NCBI GenBank assembly: GCA_028712095.1
Contig: JAQTQU010000010.1
Span: forward strand, 1 to 34,351
Length of the DNA stretch: 34,351 nucleotides
Direction: 5' to 3'
DNA from: Candidatus Peribacteraceae bacterium
GTDB lineage: Bacteria > Patescibacteriota > Gracilibacteria > Peribacterales > Peribacteraceae
Under the pieces are notes generated by a model. That model ran no database searches. It saw only the letters and a program-made list of their open reading frames with translations, and had not been told where the DNA came from. Positions 23,161 to 30,929 of the stretch are shown here, piece by piece (position 1 is the stretch's first letter; each line of letters starts with the position of its first letter). The translations under genes and the position numbers were made by a program.

Positions 23161-23796
23161 TCAGCGAGCGAGGGCGACGAAATTTTTCAGAATCCTCAGG
23201 CCGGCTTCTCCGCTTTTCTCCGGATGGAACTGGCAACCGATGATCGGGCCTTTCCCGATGACCGATGCAAACGTCAGCCCGCCGTACGTCGTTTCGGCCA
23301 GGATATGCGCGGGGTCGTTGGGTTTTAGAAAATACGAGTGGATGAAGTACATGTCCGCGCCGGGCACCACTTCTTTCAGTACAGTTCCTTCCCATGTGTG
23401 CCCTGCCGGAGGAATGATGGAATTCCAACCCATGTGCGGTGTTTTGGCCCCCTGTTCCAATACTGGAAAATGCACCACTTCTCCAGGTAACAGACCAAGG
23501 CCTTTCCACTCGCCGAATTCATATCCCTTTTCAAGCAGGAGTTGTGCACCGAGACAGATACCAAGAATAGGTTTCCCTTTGGATGCCGCGGCTTTTACTT
23601 CATCGAGCAGGCCGCGTACCCGCAGCCCTTCCATCCCTGCCTCAAACGCTCCCTGCCCCGGGAGCACGAGGGCGGCTGCGTCGCCTATCTCCTTCGGGTC
23701 CTCGCTCAGGATGACATCCTGCGTGAAGCGCCTGAGCGCCTTCATGGCGCTAAAGATGTTCCCGATGCCGTAGTCAACGATGCAGATGTGAGCCAT
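23161..23796 (-). CDS. hisH: HisH-type glutamine amidotransferase subunit, dedicated to the sugar amidotransferase
   Basis: 211 aa class I glutaminase. The triad is Cys81 (LGICLGAQLLL), His191 and Glu193 (GCQFHPEKSG). VLPGQGAFEAGM and HMGWNSI are HisH signatures. It releases ammonia from glutamine for channelling through the HisF partner. The start at 23796 lies 5 bp after the HisF stop; Met at 23865 would add residues antisense or out of frame in hisF. No other histidine gene is present, and the neighbours are a PseA/WbpG homologue and glycan genes, so a role in acetamidino-sugar formation is much more likely than histidine synthesis. Confidence 0.92.
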   Translation of the reverse strand: MAHICIVDYGIGNIFSAMKALRRFTQDVILSEDPKEIGDAAALVLPGQGAFEAGMEGLRVRGLLDEVKAAASKGKPILGICLGAQLLLEKGYEFGEWKGLGLLPGEVVHFPVLEQGAKTPHMGWNSIIPPAGHTWEGTVLKEVVPGADMYFIHSYFLKPNDPAHILAETTYGGLTFASVIGKGPIIGCQFHPEKSGEAGLRILKNFVALAR

Positions 23797-23801
23797 GGGC
23801 G

Positions 23802-24563
23802 TTATGCGTGACGAATGGGAATTTTTTTGGTCATCAATTGTTCCTTGAGGGCGCCAATCGTCCATTCGTCATAGTGAAGAATGGAGGCAAGGCACACCGC
23901 ATCGGCGTGACCTTCTTGAATTGCTTCCGTCAGCGACGCGGCATCCATCGCACCGCCATGGATGATCACCGGAACATCGGCGAATGCCGTCACTGCGGCG
24001 AGCAGCCCCCGGTCATATCCTTTCTTTGTTCCATCGAAGTCCACTGAGGTGAGCAGAATTTCCCCCACGCCCATCGCAAGCGCGCGCTTGATCCACTCGA
24101 TCGCGTCCAATCCCGAGTGCTCGCGGCCGCCGTCGGTATACGCTTCCCAGCGGCCCGGAGCGCTTCGCTTCGCTTCGACCGATAGCACGATGCACTGCGC
24201 GCCGAACTGGTGCACGGCCTCGGAGAGGAGGGCAGGATTGAGAGTCGCGTACGTATTGATCGCAACCTTGTCCGCTCCCGCGCGCAGAAAGTTATTGATG
24301 TCGTGCAGCGATTGGATTCCTCCGCCCATGGTCAGCGGGATGAAGAGCTCGTTGGCAATAGAGCGCATCAGGTCGAAATCGGGGCTCCGCTGGTAGAGCG
24401 AGGCGACGATATCCATGGCGATGAGTTCGTCGGCTCCCTGTTCAAAGTACTTGCGGGCAAGCTTCACAGGATTTCCGATGACGCGCAGACCCTCGAGGTG
24501 GATGCCCTTCACCACGTTCGGTCCTTTGATGTCGAGCCGGGGGATGATGCGCACGCTATGCAT
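23802..24563 (-). CDS. hisF: HisF-type ammonia-channelling subunit with Glu in place of the catalytic Asp130
   Basis: 253 aa (beta/alpha)8 barrel, full HisF length. Asp11 (RLDIKG), Asp51 (AMDIVAS), the GGGIQS phosphate loop, AINTYA and YTDGGREHSGLDAIEW are present. The second catalytic residue of canonical HisF, Asp130 in the IDAKR motif, is Glu here (LSVEAKR), while residue numbering stays in register. This fits a barrel kept for ammonia channelling but no longer making imidazole glycerol phosphate. It is the first gene of the minus-strand operon hisF-hisH-methyltransferase-amidotransferase, divergent from legI across 182 bp with a strong hairpin. Confidence 0.92.
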   Translation of the reverse strand: MHSVRIIPRLDIKGPNVVKGIHLEGLRVIGNPVKLARKYFEQGADELIAMDIVASLYQRSPDFDLMRSIANELFIPLTMGGGIQSLHDINNFLRAGADKVAINTYATLNPALLSEAVHQFGAQCIVLSVEAKRSAPGRWEAYTDGGREHSGLDAIEWIKRALAMGVGEILLTSVDFDGTKKGYDRGLLAAVTAFADVPVIIHGGAMDAASLTEAIQEGHADAVCLASILHYDEWTIGALKEQLMTKKIPIRHA

Positions 24564-24582
24564 CGGGCATAGTGTACTAATG

Positions 24583-24615
24583 CATGGAGGACAAACCTAC
24601 GGTTTTTCCTCCATG
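24583..24615. other. Long hairpin in the hisF/legI divergent promoter region
   Basis: CATGGAGG (24583-24590) pairs with CCTCCATG (24608-24615), continued by A91/T07 and AAACC/GGTTT (24593-24597/24601-24605) around a 3-nt loop, with a single C/T mismatch. It ends 20 bp from the hisF start codon and could act as an operator or leader structure. Confidence 0.5.
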
Positions 24616-24641
24616 ATCCACTTTTTCCCTCATTAGGGTGC

Positions 24642-24669
24642 GGCTCCAGCGCCGGGTCCCGGCGGAGCC
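24642..24669. repeat. GC-rich palindrome between hisF and legI
   Basis: GGCTCC, bulge AGC, GCCGGG, T, CCCGGC, GGAGCC: 12 base pairs around a single-base centre. A bidirectional terminator is unlikely between divergent genes, so a dispersed repeat is the better reading. Confidence 0.5.
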
Positions 24670-24690
24670 ACCCAGCGCTTCGCCGCATTA

Positions 24691-24718
24691 TTTTCAATAT
24701 TACAGGATGTAGTATAGA
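24691..24718 (+). promoter_or_regulatory. Possible promoter of the leg operon
   Basis: TTTTCA (24691-24696), 16 nt, TATAGA (24713-24718). Start near 24725, 21 nt before the legI ATG. The -35 match is weak. Confidence 0.35.
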
Positions 24719-24745
24719 TTTACCTTCTCTTTGGCTCCTCCTCAT

Positions 24746-25795
24746 ATGACCAAGGAATCGTCTCCCCGCCTATCCGTGTTTGTCATCGCCGAAGCCGGCG
24801 TGAACCATAATGGCAAGGAGGATCTGGCCATGCGTCTGGTGGAGGCCGCCAGCGATGCCGGGGCGGATGCCGTTAAATTCCAGCTGTTTGATCCGGACGA
24901 GCTGGCTGGCAAAGCGTCGTTGGCTACGTATCAGGAGGGCAAGGATGCCTGGCGCGACCAGAAGGAGATGCTCACGTCTCTCATGCTGCCGAAGGAGGCA
25001 TACCGGCGGCTCGCCGCCCATACAAAGGAACGAAAGATCGAACTGATCGTGACGCCGTTCGACGTCGTGTCTGCCAGATTTCTGCTCTCTCTTGGTCTCA
25101 AGACGCTGAAAATCCCCTCCGGCGAGGTCACGAATCTTCCGTTCCTGAAAGACGTAGCCGACCTCGGTGTCGATATCATCCTCTCTACGGGTATGTGTTC
25201 CCTCGAAGAGGTGAAGGAAGCCGTCGAAATTTTCCGCGCGACGAAAGTCCCACTTACCCTGCTCCACTGCGTCAGCGCCTATCCCGCGCCCACCGACCAA
25301 ATCAATCTGCGGGCCATGGAAACTCTGCGTCAGGAATTCCATGTTCCCGTCGGCTATTCCGATCACACGGAGGGTGTTGCCGTGGCTTTGACGGCTGCAG
25401 CGCTTGGCGCACAGGTCCTCGAAAAGCATTTCACCCTCGACCGGTCTCTGCCCGGCCCCGATCACGCGGCATCGTTGGAACCCGGGGAACTCACGCAGAT
25501 GATTCGCATCATCAAGGATGCAGAGGCGCTGAAGGATGTGCCCATCCTTCAGGAGGCCCTGGGGAACGGCGAGAAAAAATGTCAGCCGTGTGAAGAGAAC
25601 GTGCGTTCAGTCGCGCGACGGAGCATCGTCGCCTGTCGCGATCTTAAGAAGGGCCAGTCTCTCACAGCGGAAATGATCGCCATTCGCAGGCCGGGCACGG
25701 GTATCGCACCGAAATTCGTGCAGGATGTCATCGGCAAGAAGGCCAAAAAGGATATTCTGTCCGGGACGCCGCTCACCTGGGACATGTTTGTATGA
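24746..25795 (+). CDS. legI: Legionaminic/sialic acid synthase (LegI/NeuB family)
   Basis: 349 aa. It condenses a 6-deoxy-2,4-diacetamido hexose (or ManNAc) with phosphoenolpyruvate. VIAEAGVNHNG is the NeuB/LegI form of the active-site segment, against ELSANHGG in the PseI paralogue here. DAVKFQLFDPD, KIPSGEVTN, STGMCSLEE, HCVSAYPAP, VGYSDHTEG and EKHFTLDR follow. The C-terminal SAF domain covers RSIVACRDLKKGQSLTAEMI to the end. The ATG at 24746 is chosen over a TTG 15 nt upstream. The next gene starts in ATGA overlap. It opens an operon legI-legG-legH-legC-legB. Confidence 0.93.
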   Translation: MTKESSPRLSVFVIAEAGVNHNGKEDLAMRLVEAASDAGADAVKFQLFDPDELAGKASLATYQEGKDAWRDQKEMLTSLMLPKEAYRRLAAHTKERKIELIVTPFDVVSARFLLSLGLKTLKIPSGEVTNLPFLKDVADLGVDIILSTGMCSLEEVKEAVEIFRATKVPLTLLHCVSAYPAPTDQINLRAMETLRQEFHVPVGYSDHTEGVAVALTAAALGAQVLEKHFTLDRSLPGPDHAASLEPGELTQMIRIIKDAEALKDVPILQEALGNGEKKCQPCEENVRSVARRSIVACRDLKKGQSLTAEMIAIRRPGTGIAPKFVQDVIGKKAKKDILSGTPLTWDMFV

Positions 25796-26940
25796 AGAAG
25801 ATTCTCGCCATCACCGGCACGCGCGCGGATTACGGGATCTACGTTCCGGTCTTTCGGGCAATCAAGGCCCGTAAGGAATTGCGTCTCGAAGTGGCGGTGG
25901 TCGGCATGCACCTGAAGCCGGAATTTGGTTCAACGGTCGAGCAGATCCGCCGAGATGGATTCAATGTCGTTGCCGAAGTCGATACACTCACGCTCGCGGA
26001 TACCCCTGCGTCCATGGCGGAGTTCGTGGGCAAGACGACGACTGAGTGCGCGCGCATTTTCGTTGAACGCAAACCTTCCCTTGTGCTGGTGCTTGGGGAT
26101 CGCGGCGAACAACTTGCGGCGACCGTTGCGGCAACGTACTGCGGTATTCCCGTCGCGCAATTGCATGCGGGCGAGCTCTCCGGGTCCGTGGATGATCCCG
26201 TGCGTCATGCCATTTCGGAGCTCGCCACTATTCACTGCACCTCCACGGAGGAGGATGCTGAGCGCGTGCGCCGCATGCTTGGTGGCCGTGGACGACAGGT
26301 GCACTGCACTGGTGCTCCGGCGATCGATACCATCATCTCGTTCTCGCCGGTTCCGAAACCGGAATTGCTCGGCGGGGTCGGGTTGCCGCCCGCTTCACCG
26401 TTACTTCTTTTTCTTCAGCATCCTGACACACTCGATGCGCTGTCTCCCGAGGAGCAACTAAAGCCCTCGCTCAAGGCACTGGAATCCTTTGAGGGCAGTA
26501 TCATGATCGTCGGATCGAATGCCGATGCCGGCGGTGTGGCGATGAACGAGATGCTCCGGGGATTCGTGCAGAAGAGGAAGAACGCGCGTTTCGTGCAGAG
26601 CCTTCCTCATGCCGTTTACCTTTCGTGGATGGCTGCTGCGGACGTATTCGTCGGCAACAGCAGCAGCGGTATCATTGAAGCGGCGTCTTTCCATCTTCCC
26701 GTTGTGAATGTCGGCGGCCGCCAGCAGGGTCGAACCCGTTCAGGGAATGTCCTCGATGTTCCGTATGATGCCAAATACATTCAGCATGCCATTCAGACTG
26801 CGATAAGCGATACGTCTTTCCGTGCGAAACTCAAACAGTGCAAGAATCTCTACGGCGATGGAAAGGCTGGCGGGCGGATCGCAGATATTCTGCGTACCTT
26901 CCTCATGGAGCATCCGGCGTCTTCTGGCTATACTGCATGA
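25792..26940 (+). CDS. legG: UDP-sugar hydrolysing 2-epimerase (LegG/NeuC family)
   Basis: 382 aa. It removes UDP and inverts C2 of UDP-2,4-diacetamido-6-deoxy sugar (LegG) or UDP-GlcNAc (NeuC). ITGTRADYG (7-15), VLGDRGEQL, HAGELSGSVDD and the C-terminal GNSSSGIIEA with NVGGRQQGR are family markers. Overlaps with legI (ATGA) and with legH (ATGA) indicate coupled translation. Legionaminic rather than sialic use is inferred because the operon also carries a 4,6-dehydratase, an aminotransferase and an acetyltransferase. Confidence 0.93.
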   Translation: MKKILAITGTRADYGIYVPVFRAIKARKELRLEVAVVGMHLKPEFGSTVEQIRRDGFNVVAEVDTLTLADTPASMAEFVGKTTTECARIFVERKPSLVLVLGDRGEQLAATVAATYCGIPVAQLHAGELSGSVDDPVRHAISELATIHCTSTEEDAERVRRMLGGRGRQVHCTGAPAIDTIISFSPVPKPELLGGVGLPPASPLLLFLQHPDTLDALSPEEQLKPSLKALESFEGSIMIVGSNADAGGVAMNEMLRGFVQKRKNARFVQSLPHAVYLSWMAAADVFVGNSSSGIIEAASFHLPVVNVGGRQQGRTRSGNVLDVPYDAKYIQHAIQTAISDTSFRAKLKQCKNLYGDGKAGGRIADILRTFLMEHPASSGYTA

Positions 26941-27566
26941 CCATGGCATCTCTTCCACTCATTCTGTTCGGCGCCGGAGGACACGGAAAGGTCGTCGTCG
27001 ATGCCGCGGCAAGCAGCTGGCGCGTCCTCGGTTTCATTGATGATGTCCGCACGGGGGAGCATGGCGGGTACCCGATTCTCGGTAACCAGAAAGCACTGGA
27101 GAAATTGCAGAAGGAAGGAGCGTACTGTTTAGTCTCGATCGGCGATTGCGCGGCACGGGCAAAGGTGCAGCAGATGCTCGAAGGCATGGGATTCCCCATG
27201 GCGACGGTCATCCATCCTTCCGCAGCAGTTTCTAAAAGTGCGCGTATCGCTCCGGGCAGCGCCATTCTTGCGCAGGTCAGCGTCGGACCGGATGCTGTAC
27301 TGGGCAAAGGATGCATCGTGAATACGGGTGCTTCCGTTGACCATGACTGCTCTGTCGGTGACTACACGCACATCGCTCCGGGCGCCCGCGTCGCAGGCGG
27401 TGTCAAAATCGGGACGCAGACATTCATCGGAATCGGAAGCTGTATCCGGGAATATTGTTCCATCGGGAGCCAAGTTGTCATTGGCGCGGGTGCCGCGGTT
27501 ATTTCGGATTTCGGCGACGGAGTGACGGCTCTGGGCGTACCGGCGGTGAAGCGGGTCGCCTCCTGA
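26937..27566 (+). CDS. legH: NeuD/PglD/LegH-type sugar N-acetyltransferase (left-handed beta helix)
   Basis: 209 aa. The N-terminal sugar-nucleotide-binding part begins LILFGAGGHGKVVVDAA. The C-terminal hexapeptide-repeat beta helix runs from ATVIHPSAAVSKSARIAPG to the end, and the catalytic His lies in NTGASVDHDCSVGDY. In the legionaminic route it would acetylate the 4-amino group left by LegC. It could also be a NeuD-type O-acetyltransferase. The start at 26937 overlaps the legG stop as ATGA; Met at 26943 and 26838 are alternatives. This is the only N-acetyltransferase in the window, which matters because PseH is missing. Confidence 0.88.
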   Translation: MTMASLPLILFGAGGHGKVVVDAAASSWRVLGFIDDVRTGEHGGYPILGNQKALEKLQKEGAYCLVSIGDCAARAKVQQMLEGMGFPMATVIHPSAAVSKSARIAPGSAILAQVSVGPDAVLGKGCIVNTGASVDHDCSVGDYTHIAPGARVAGGVKIGTQTFIGIGSCIREYCSIGSQVVIGAGAAVISDFGDGVTALGVPAVKRVAS

Positions 27567-27619
27567 AACAGCGGTAAACGTTCGCATCTGTATGTGGATT
27601 TGGGCTATCGTATCCGGTG

Positions 27620-28753
27620 ATGCAGCAGACAATTTCCCTCTCCATGCCCGATATCAGCGAGGAGGATATTCAAGCGGTGGTCGCTGTCTTGCGTACAACC
27701 TCTCTCTCGCTCGGACCAAAACTCCGCGAGTTCGAGCAGAAGTTTGCGCAGTACGTCGGCACGAAAGAGGCTGTGGCGGTGAGCAACGGAACATGTGCGC
27801 TCCATCTGGCCATGCATGCACTGGATATTCATGACGGAGACGAGGTCATCACCACGCCTTTCAGCTTTATCGCTTCGGCGAATTGCATTCTCTTCGAGCG
27901 GGCAAAACCGGTCTTCGTGGATATCCTCCCGGACACACTGTGCATCGATCCTGCGCAGGTGGAAGCGGCGATCACGCCGCGCACGAAGGCGATCCTCGCA
28001 GTGGACGTGTTCGGTTACCTCGCGGAGTGGAAGGAGCTCAGAGCGATCGCAGACAAACACTCTCTGCTCCTGATCGAGGACAGTTGCGAGGCGATGGGAT
28101 CGGAGCGCGAGGGAAAACGAGCGGGTTCTTTCGGCGATTGTGCGGTGTTCGCCTTCTATCCCAACAAGCAGATGACGACGGGGGAGGGAGGGATGTTCGT
28201 CACCGATCGTCCGGATCTCGCCCGGATGGTGCGCTCCCTCAGAAACCAGGGTCGTGACGATGAGGACGCATTTCTGGTTCATCATCGTCTTGGTTTCAAC
28301 TATCGCATCAGTGATATCAACTGTGCTCTCGGCTTGAGTCAGCTCCGCAAGCTCCCCGTCATGATCCAGAAGAGATCGCAGGTTGCACTTTGGTACAGAG
28401 AGGGCCTTGCCGATGTCTCAGAGCATGTCCATGGTCCCGCGGACCAAGAGGGGGTTCAGGTGAGCTGGTTCGTCTACGTTGTCCGGCTCGGTGATCAGCA
28501 CGGTCCCAAGGATCGTGATTTCCTGATCCGATTTTTGAAGGAGCAGGGCATCGGCTGCAATATGTATTTTCCCTGCATCCACCTGCAGCCGTTCTACCGC
28601 GAAAAATTCGGCTTTCGGGAGGGGGCGTTTCCCATGACGGAACACATCGCGGAGCGGACGCTCGCCCTTCCCTTTTCGTCCCGAATGTCGGCGAAGCACG
28701 TTGCACAAGTCTGCGAAACGTTGAAAGATGGGCTCTTGCATCTCCCCTCGTAA
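27620..28753 (+). CDS. legC: DegT/DnrJ/EryC1 aminotransferase (LegC-like)
   Basis: 377 aa PLP enzyme. SNGTCALHLAM, LLIEDSCEAMGS (ring Asp at about 154) and FAFYPNKQMTTGEGGM, with the Schiff-base Lys at about 183, are all present. GFNYRISDINCALGLSQL follows. YPNKQ rather than HPVKP at the lysine separates it from the PseC paralogue. It would aminate the 4-keto product of the adjacent legB enzyme. A GTG at 27617 is an alternative first codon. It lies 53 bp after legH and 4 bp before legB. Confidence 0.9.
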   Translation: MQQTISLSMPDISEEDIQAVVAVLRTTSLSLGPKLREFEQKFAQYVGTKEAVAVSNGTCALHLAMHALDIHDGDEVITTPFSFIASANCILFERAKPVFVDILPDTLCIDPAQVEAAITPRTKAILAVDVFGYLAEWKELRAIADKHSLLLIEDSCEAMGSEREGKRAGSFGDCAVFAFYPNKQMTTGEGGMFVTDRPDLARMVRSLRNQGRDDEDAFLVHHRLGFNYRISDINCALGLSQLRKLPVMIQKRSQVALWYREGLADVSEHVHGPADQEGVQVSWFVYVVRLGDQHGPKDRDFLIRFLKEQGIGCNMYFPCIHLQPFYREKFGFREGAFPMTEHIAERTLALPFSSRMSAKHVAQVCETLKDGLLHLPS

Positions 28754-28757
28754 ATCC

Positions 28758-29804
28758 ATGTCTTTCTTTACAGATAAAACCATCCTTGTCACCGGCGGCA
28801 CCGGATCCATCGGATCGGAGGTGGTGCGGCAGCTTTTGGCGTTCAAGCCGAAGGCGATCAGAGTGCTTTCACGCGATGAACATAAGCAGTACCTTCTGGA
28901 GCGGGAACTGGGGACGCAAGTGCAGGAACATGTTCGCTATTTGTTGGGGGATGTTCGCGACTATCAAAGGATGTTGCGTGCCATGGAAGGAGTGGATTTC
29001 GTGTTTCATTGTGCGGCGTACAAGCATGTGCCCTTTTGCGAATACAATTCCTTCGAGGCAGTGAAGACGAATGTCATTGGCACGCAGAATGTGATTGACG
29101 CGGCCATCGCGCAGGGTGTTGGCAGAGTACTCCTCATTTCCACTGACAAGGCAGCTAGTCCGTCGAACGTCATGGGTGCCACGAAACTACTTGCGGAGAA
29201 GATGATGACGTCGGCCATGCACTTCGCTGGTCCGCGGCCCATTCGTTTCGCCTCTGTGCGCTTTGGCAATGTTCTTGCATCCCGCGGATCGGTACTTCCC
29301 CTCTTCTGCAAGCAAATTGAACAGGGTGGCCCTGTCACGGTCACCGATCCCAAGATGATCCGGTTCTTCATGTCCATTCCCCAAGCCGTCTCTCTCCTCT
29401 TTCGTGCCATGGAGCGCATGGAAGGAGGGGAGCTTTTCATCCTCAAGATGCCGGTACTGCGTCTGGGTGATATGATCGACGTACTCATCGAGGAACTTGC
29501 TCCGCGCTATGGCCGGCAGAGCACCGTGATCAGGCAGCAGGTGATCGGCGCGCGGCCCGGTGAAAAGATGGAGGAAATTCTGATGACCGCCGAAGAGGCG
29601 CAGCATGCGACTGAAGAGCAGGACATGTTTGTCGTTCATTCTCAAATTGTCATTCCCGGCGAGCAGCAGATTAAGCGGAAATTGGGCGTTTCGAGCAATG
29701 CCTGCGATTCCTCCAAGATTCAGCCGCTCACAAAGGAGCAAATTCGCACGCTGCTCTCCGATGTTCTTATAGAGTACTTCCGCCTGGCTAGGCTCCCTTC
29801 CTAA
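28758..29804 (+). CDS. legB: NDP-GlcNAc 4,6-dehydratase, retaining type (LegB/PglF-like catalytic domain)
   Basis: 348 aa soluble SDR of the polysaccharide biosynthesis protein family. TGGTGSIG (12-19) binds cofactor. The active-site stretch is STDKAASPSNVMGATK: Asp130, Lys131 and Lys143 are kept, but the usual Tyr is Met139. Met at this place is typical of the retaining PglF/CapD-type dehydratases and fits the D-glycero-D-galacto stereochemistry of legionaminic acid, in contrast to Tyr138 in PseB here. It lacks the membrane domain of PglF. The start MSFF at 28758 is preferred to an in-frame start at 28728 inside legC. Confidence 0.88.
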   Translation: MSFFTDKTILVTGGTGSIGSEVVRQLLAFKPKAIRVLSRDEHKQYLLERELGTQVQEHVRYLLGDVRDYQRMLRAMEGVDFVFHCAAYKHVPFCEYNSFEAVKTNVIGTQNVIDAAIAQGVGRVLLISTDKAASPSNVMGATKLLAEKMMTSAMHFAGPRPIRFASVRFGNVLASRGSVLPLFCKQIEQGGPVTVTDPKMIRFFMSIPQAVSLLFRAMERMEGGELFILKMPVLRLGDMIDVLIEELAPRYGRQSTVIRQQVIGARPGEKMEEILMTAEEAQHATEEQDMFVVHSQIVIPGEQQIKRKLGVSSNACDSSKIQPLTKEQIRTLLSDVLIEYFRLARLPS

Positions 29805-29819
29805 AGATCCTGTCGTCCC

Positions 29820-30863
29820 ATGCCCAAGAAGCGCGCCCTCATCACCGGCATCACCGGACAGGACGGTTCCTACCTCGCGGAGTTCCTGTTGTCGAAGGGG
29901 TACGAAGTGCACGGCATCGTTCGCCGATCTTCCACGTTCAACCGCGGGCGTATCGAGCACCTGTTCAAAGATATCGCGCGTGATGCCCCGGATTTCCAGC
30001 TGCACTACGGTGATCTGGGCGATTCGAATTCTCTCATCCGCATTCTCTCGACTGCAAAGCCGGATGAGGTCTACAACCTCGCCGCGCAGAGCCACGTCGG
30101 CGTGAGCTTCGACATGCCGGAGTACACGGGGGACATCACGGCGCTCGGCACGACGCGCCTGCTTGAGGCCCTGCGCACGAGCGGACTGCCCGCTCACTTC
30201 TACCAGGCGAGCTCGAGCGAGCTCTTCGGCAAAGCCGTTATCTCACCTCAGACCGAGGAAACCCCGTTCTACCCGCGCAGTCCCTACGGCTGTGCCAAGG
30301 CCTACGCGTTCTACCTCACGCGCAACTACCGCGAGAGCTACGGTATGTTCGCGGTGAACGGCATCCTCTTCAATCACGAGTCTCCGCGCCGGAGCGAGAA
30401 CTTCGTCACGCGCAAGATCACTCTGAGTATCGCCAACATCCTTGCCGGCAAGCAGGAGTGCCTGTATCTCGGCAATCTGGAGGCAAAGCGTGACTGGGGG
30501 TACGCCAAAGAGTTCGTCGAAGGCATGTGGATGATGCTGCAGCAGCCGGAGCCGGATGACTACGTGCTCGCCACAGGCAGGACGGCGACCGTGCGCGAAT
30601 TCCTGGAACTGTCCCTTGCAAAAGCGGGTATTGCCTTTGATCGCTCCGGATCGGGAACGGACGAGACGTACCGTGATACGAAGTCCGGCAAGGTCATCGT
30701 ACGCCTCGACCCCCGCTACTGCCGACCAGCGGAAGTGGATTGTCTGCTCGGCGACGCCACCAAGGCGAAACAGCAATTGGGTTGGCAACCCAAAACCACG
30801 CTGGCCGAGCTCGTGGGGCTCATGATGGAGGCCGATCTGAAAGCCATGGGCGTGAAGGTGTAG
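29820..30863 (+). CDS. gmd: GDP-mannose 4,6-dehydratase (or GDP-heptose 4,6-dehydratase-like)
   Basis: 347 aa. [15 protein letters not shown] is the Gmd cofactor loop. [48 protein letters not shown] (catalytic Tyr/Lys), [12 protein letters not shown] and [14 protein letters not shown] are all Gmd signatures. It makes GDP-4-keto-6-deoxymannose, a precursor of fucose, rhamnose or perosamine. Close relatives act on GDP-manno-heptose, and heptose-activation genes follow directly, so that substrate should be considered. No partner reductase or aminotransferase for this product is visible before the right edge. It lies 15 bp after legB. Confidence 0.93.
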   Translation: MPKKRALITGITGQDGSYLAEFLLSKGYEVHGIVRRSSTFNRGRIEHLFKDIARDAPDFQLHYGDLGDSNSLIRILSTAKPDEVYNLAAQSHVGVSFDMPEYTGDITALGTTRLLEALRTSGLPAHFYQASSSELFGKAVISPQTEETPFYPRSPYGCAKAYAFYLTRNYRESYGMFAVNGILFNHESPRRSENFVTRKITLSIANILAGKQECLYLGNLEAKRDWGYAKEFVEGMWMMLQQPEPDDYVLATGRTATVREFLELSLAKAGIAFDRSGSGTDETYRDTKSGKVIVRLDPRYCRPAEVDCLLGDATKAKQQLGWQPKTTLAELVGLMMEADLKAMGVKV

Positions 30864-30929
30864 GCCGGATCTCTCGTGTTTTTTGTGGCTCCGTGACCGT
30901 TTTTGTGGCAAGATGGCCCCTACGCGCCT

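Noticed and set aside
23161-24563. hisH/hisF as part of histidine biosynthesis
   Set aside because: No other his gene is near, HisF has Glu at position 130, and the operon partners are a PseA/WbpG-like amidotransferase and a methyltransferase.
29187-30197. Minus-strand 336-aa ORF
   Set aside because: It is antisense to legB and gmd, both with complete catalytic motifs; a GC-skew shadow.
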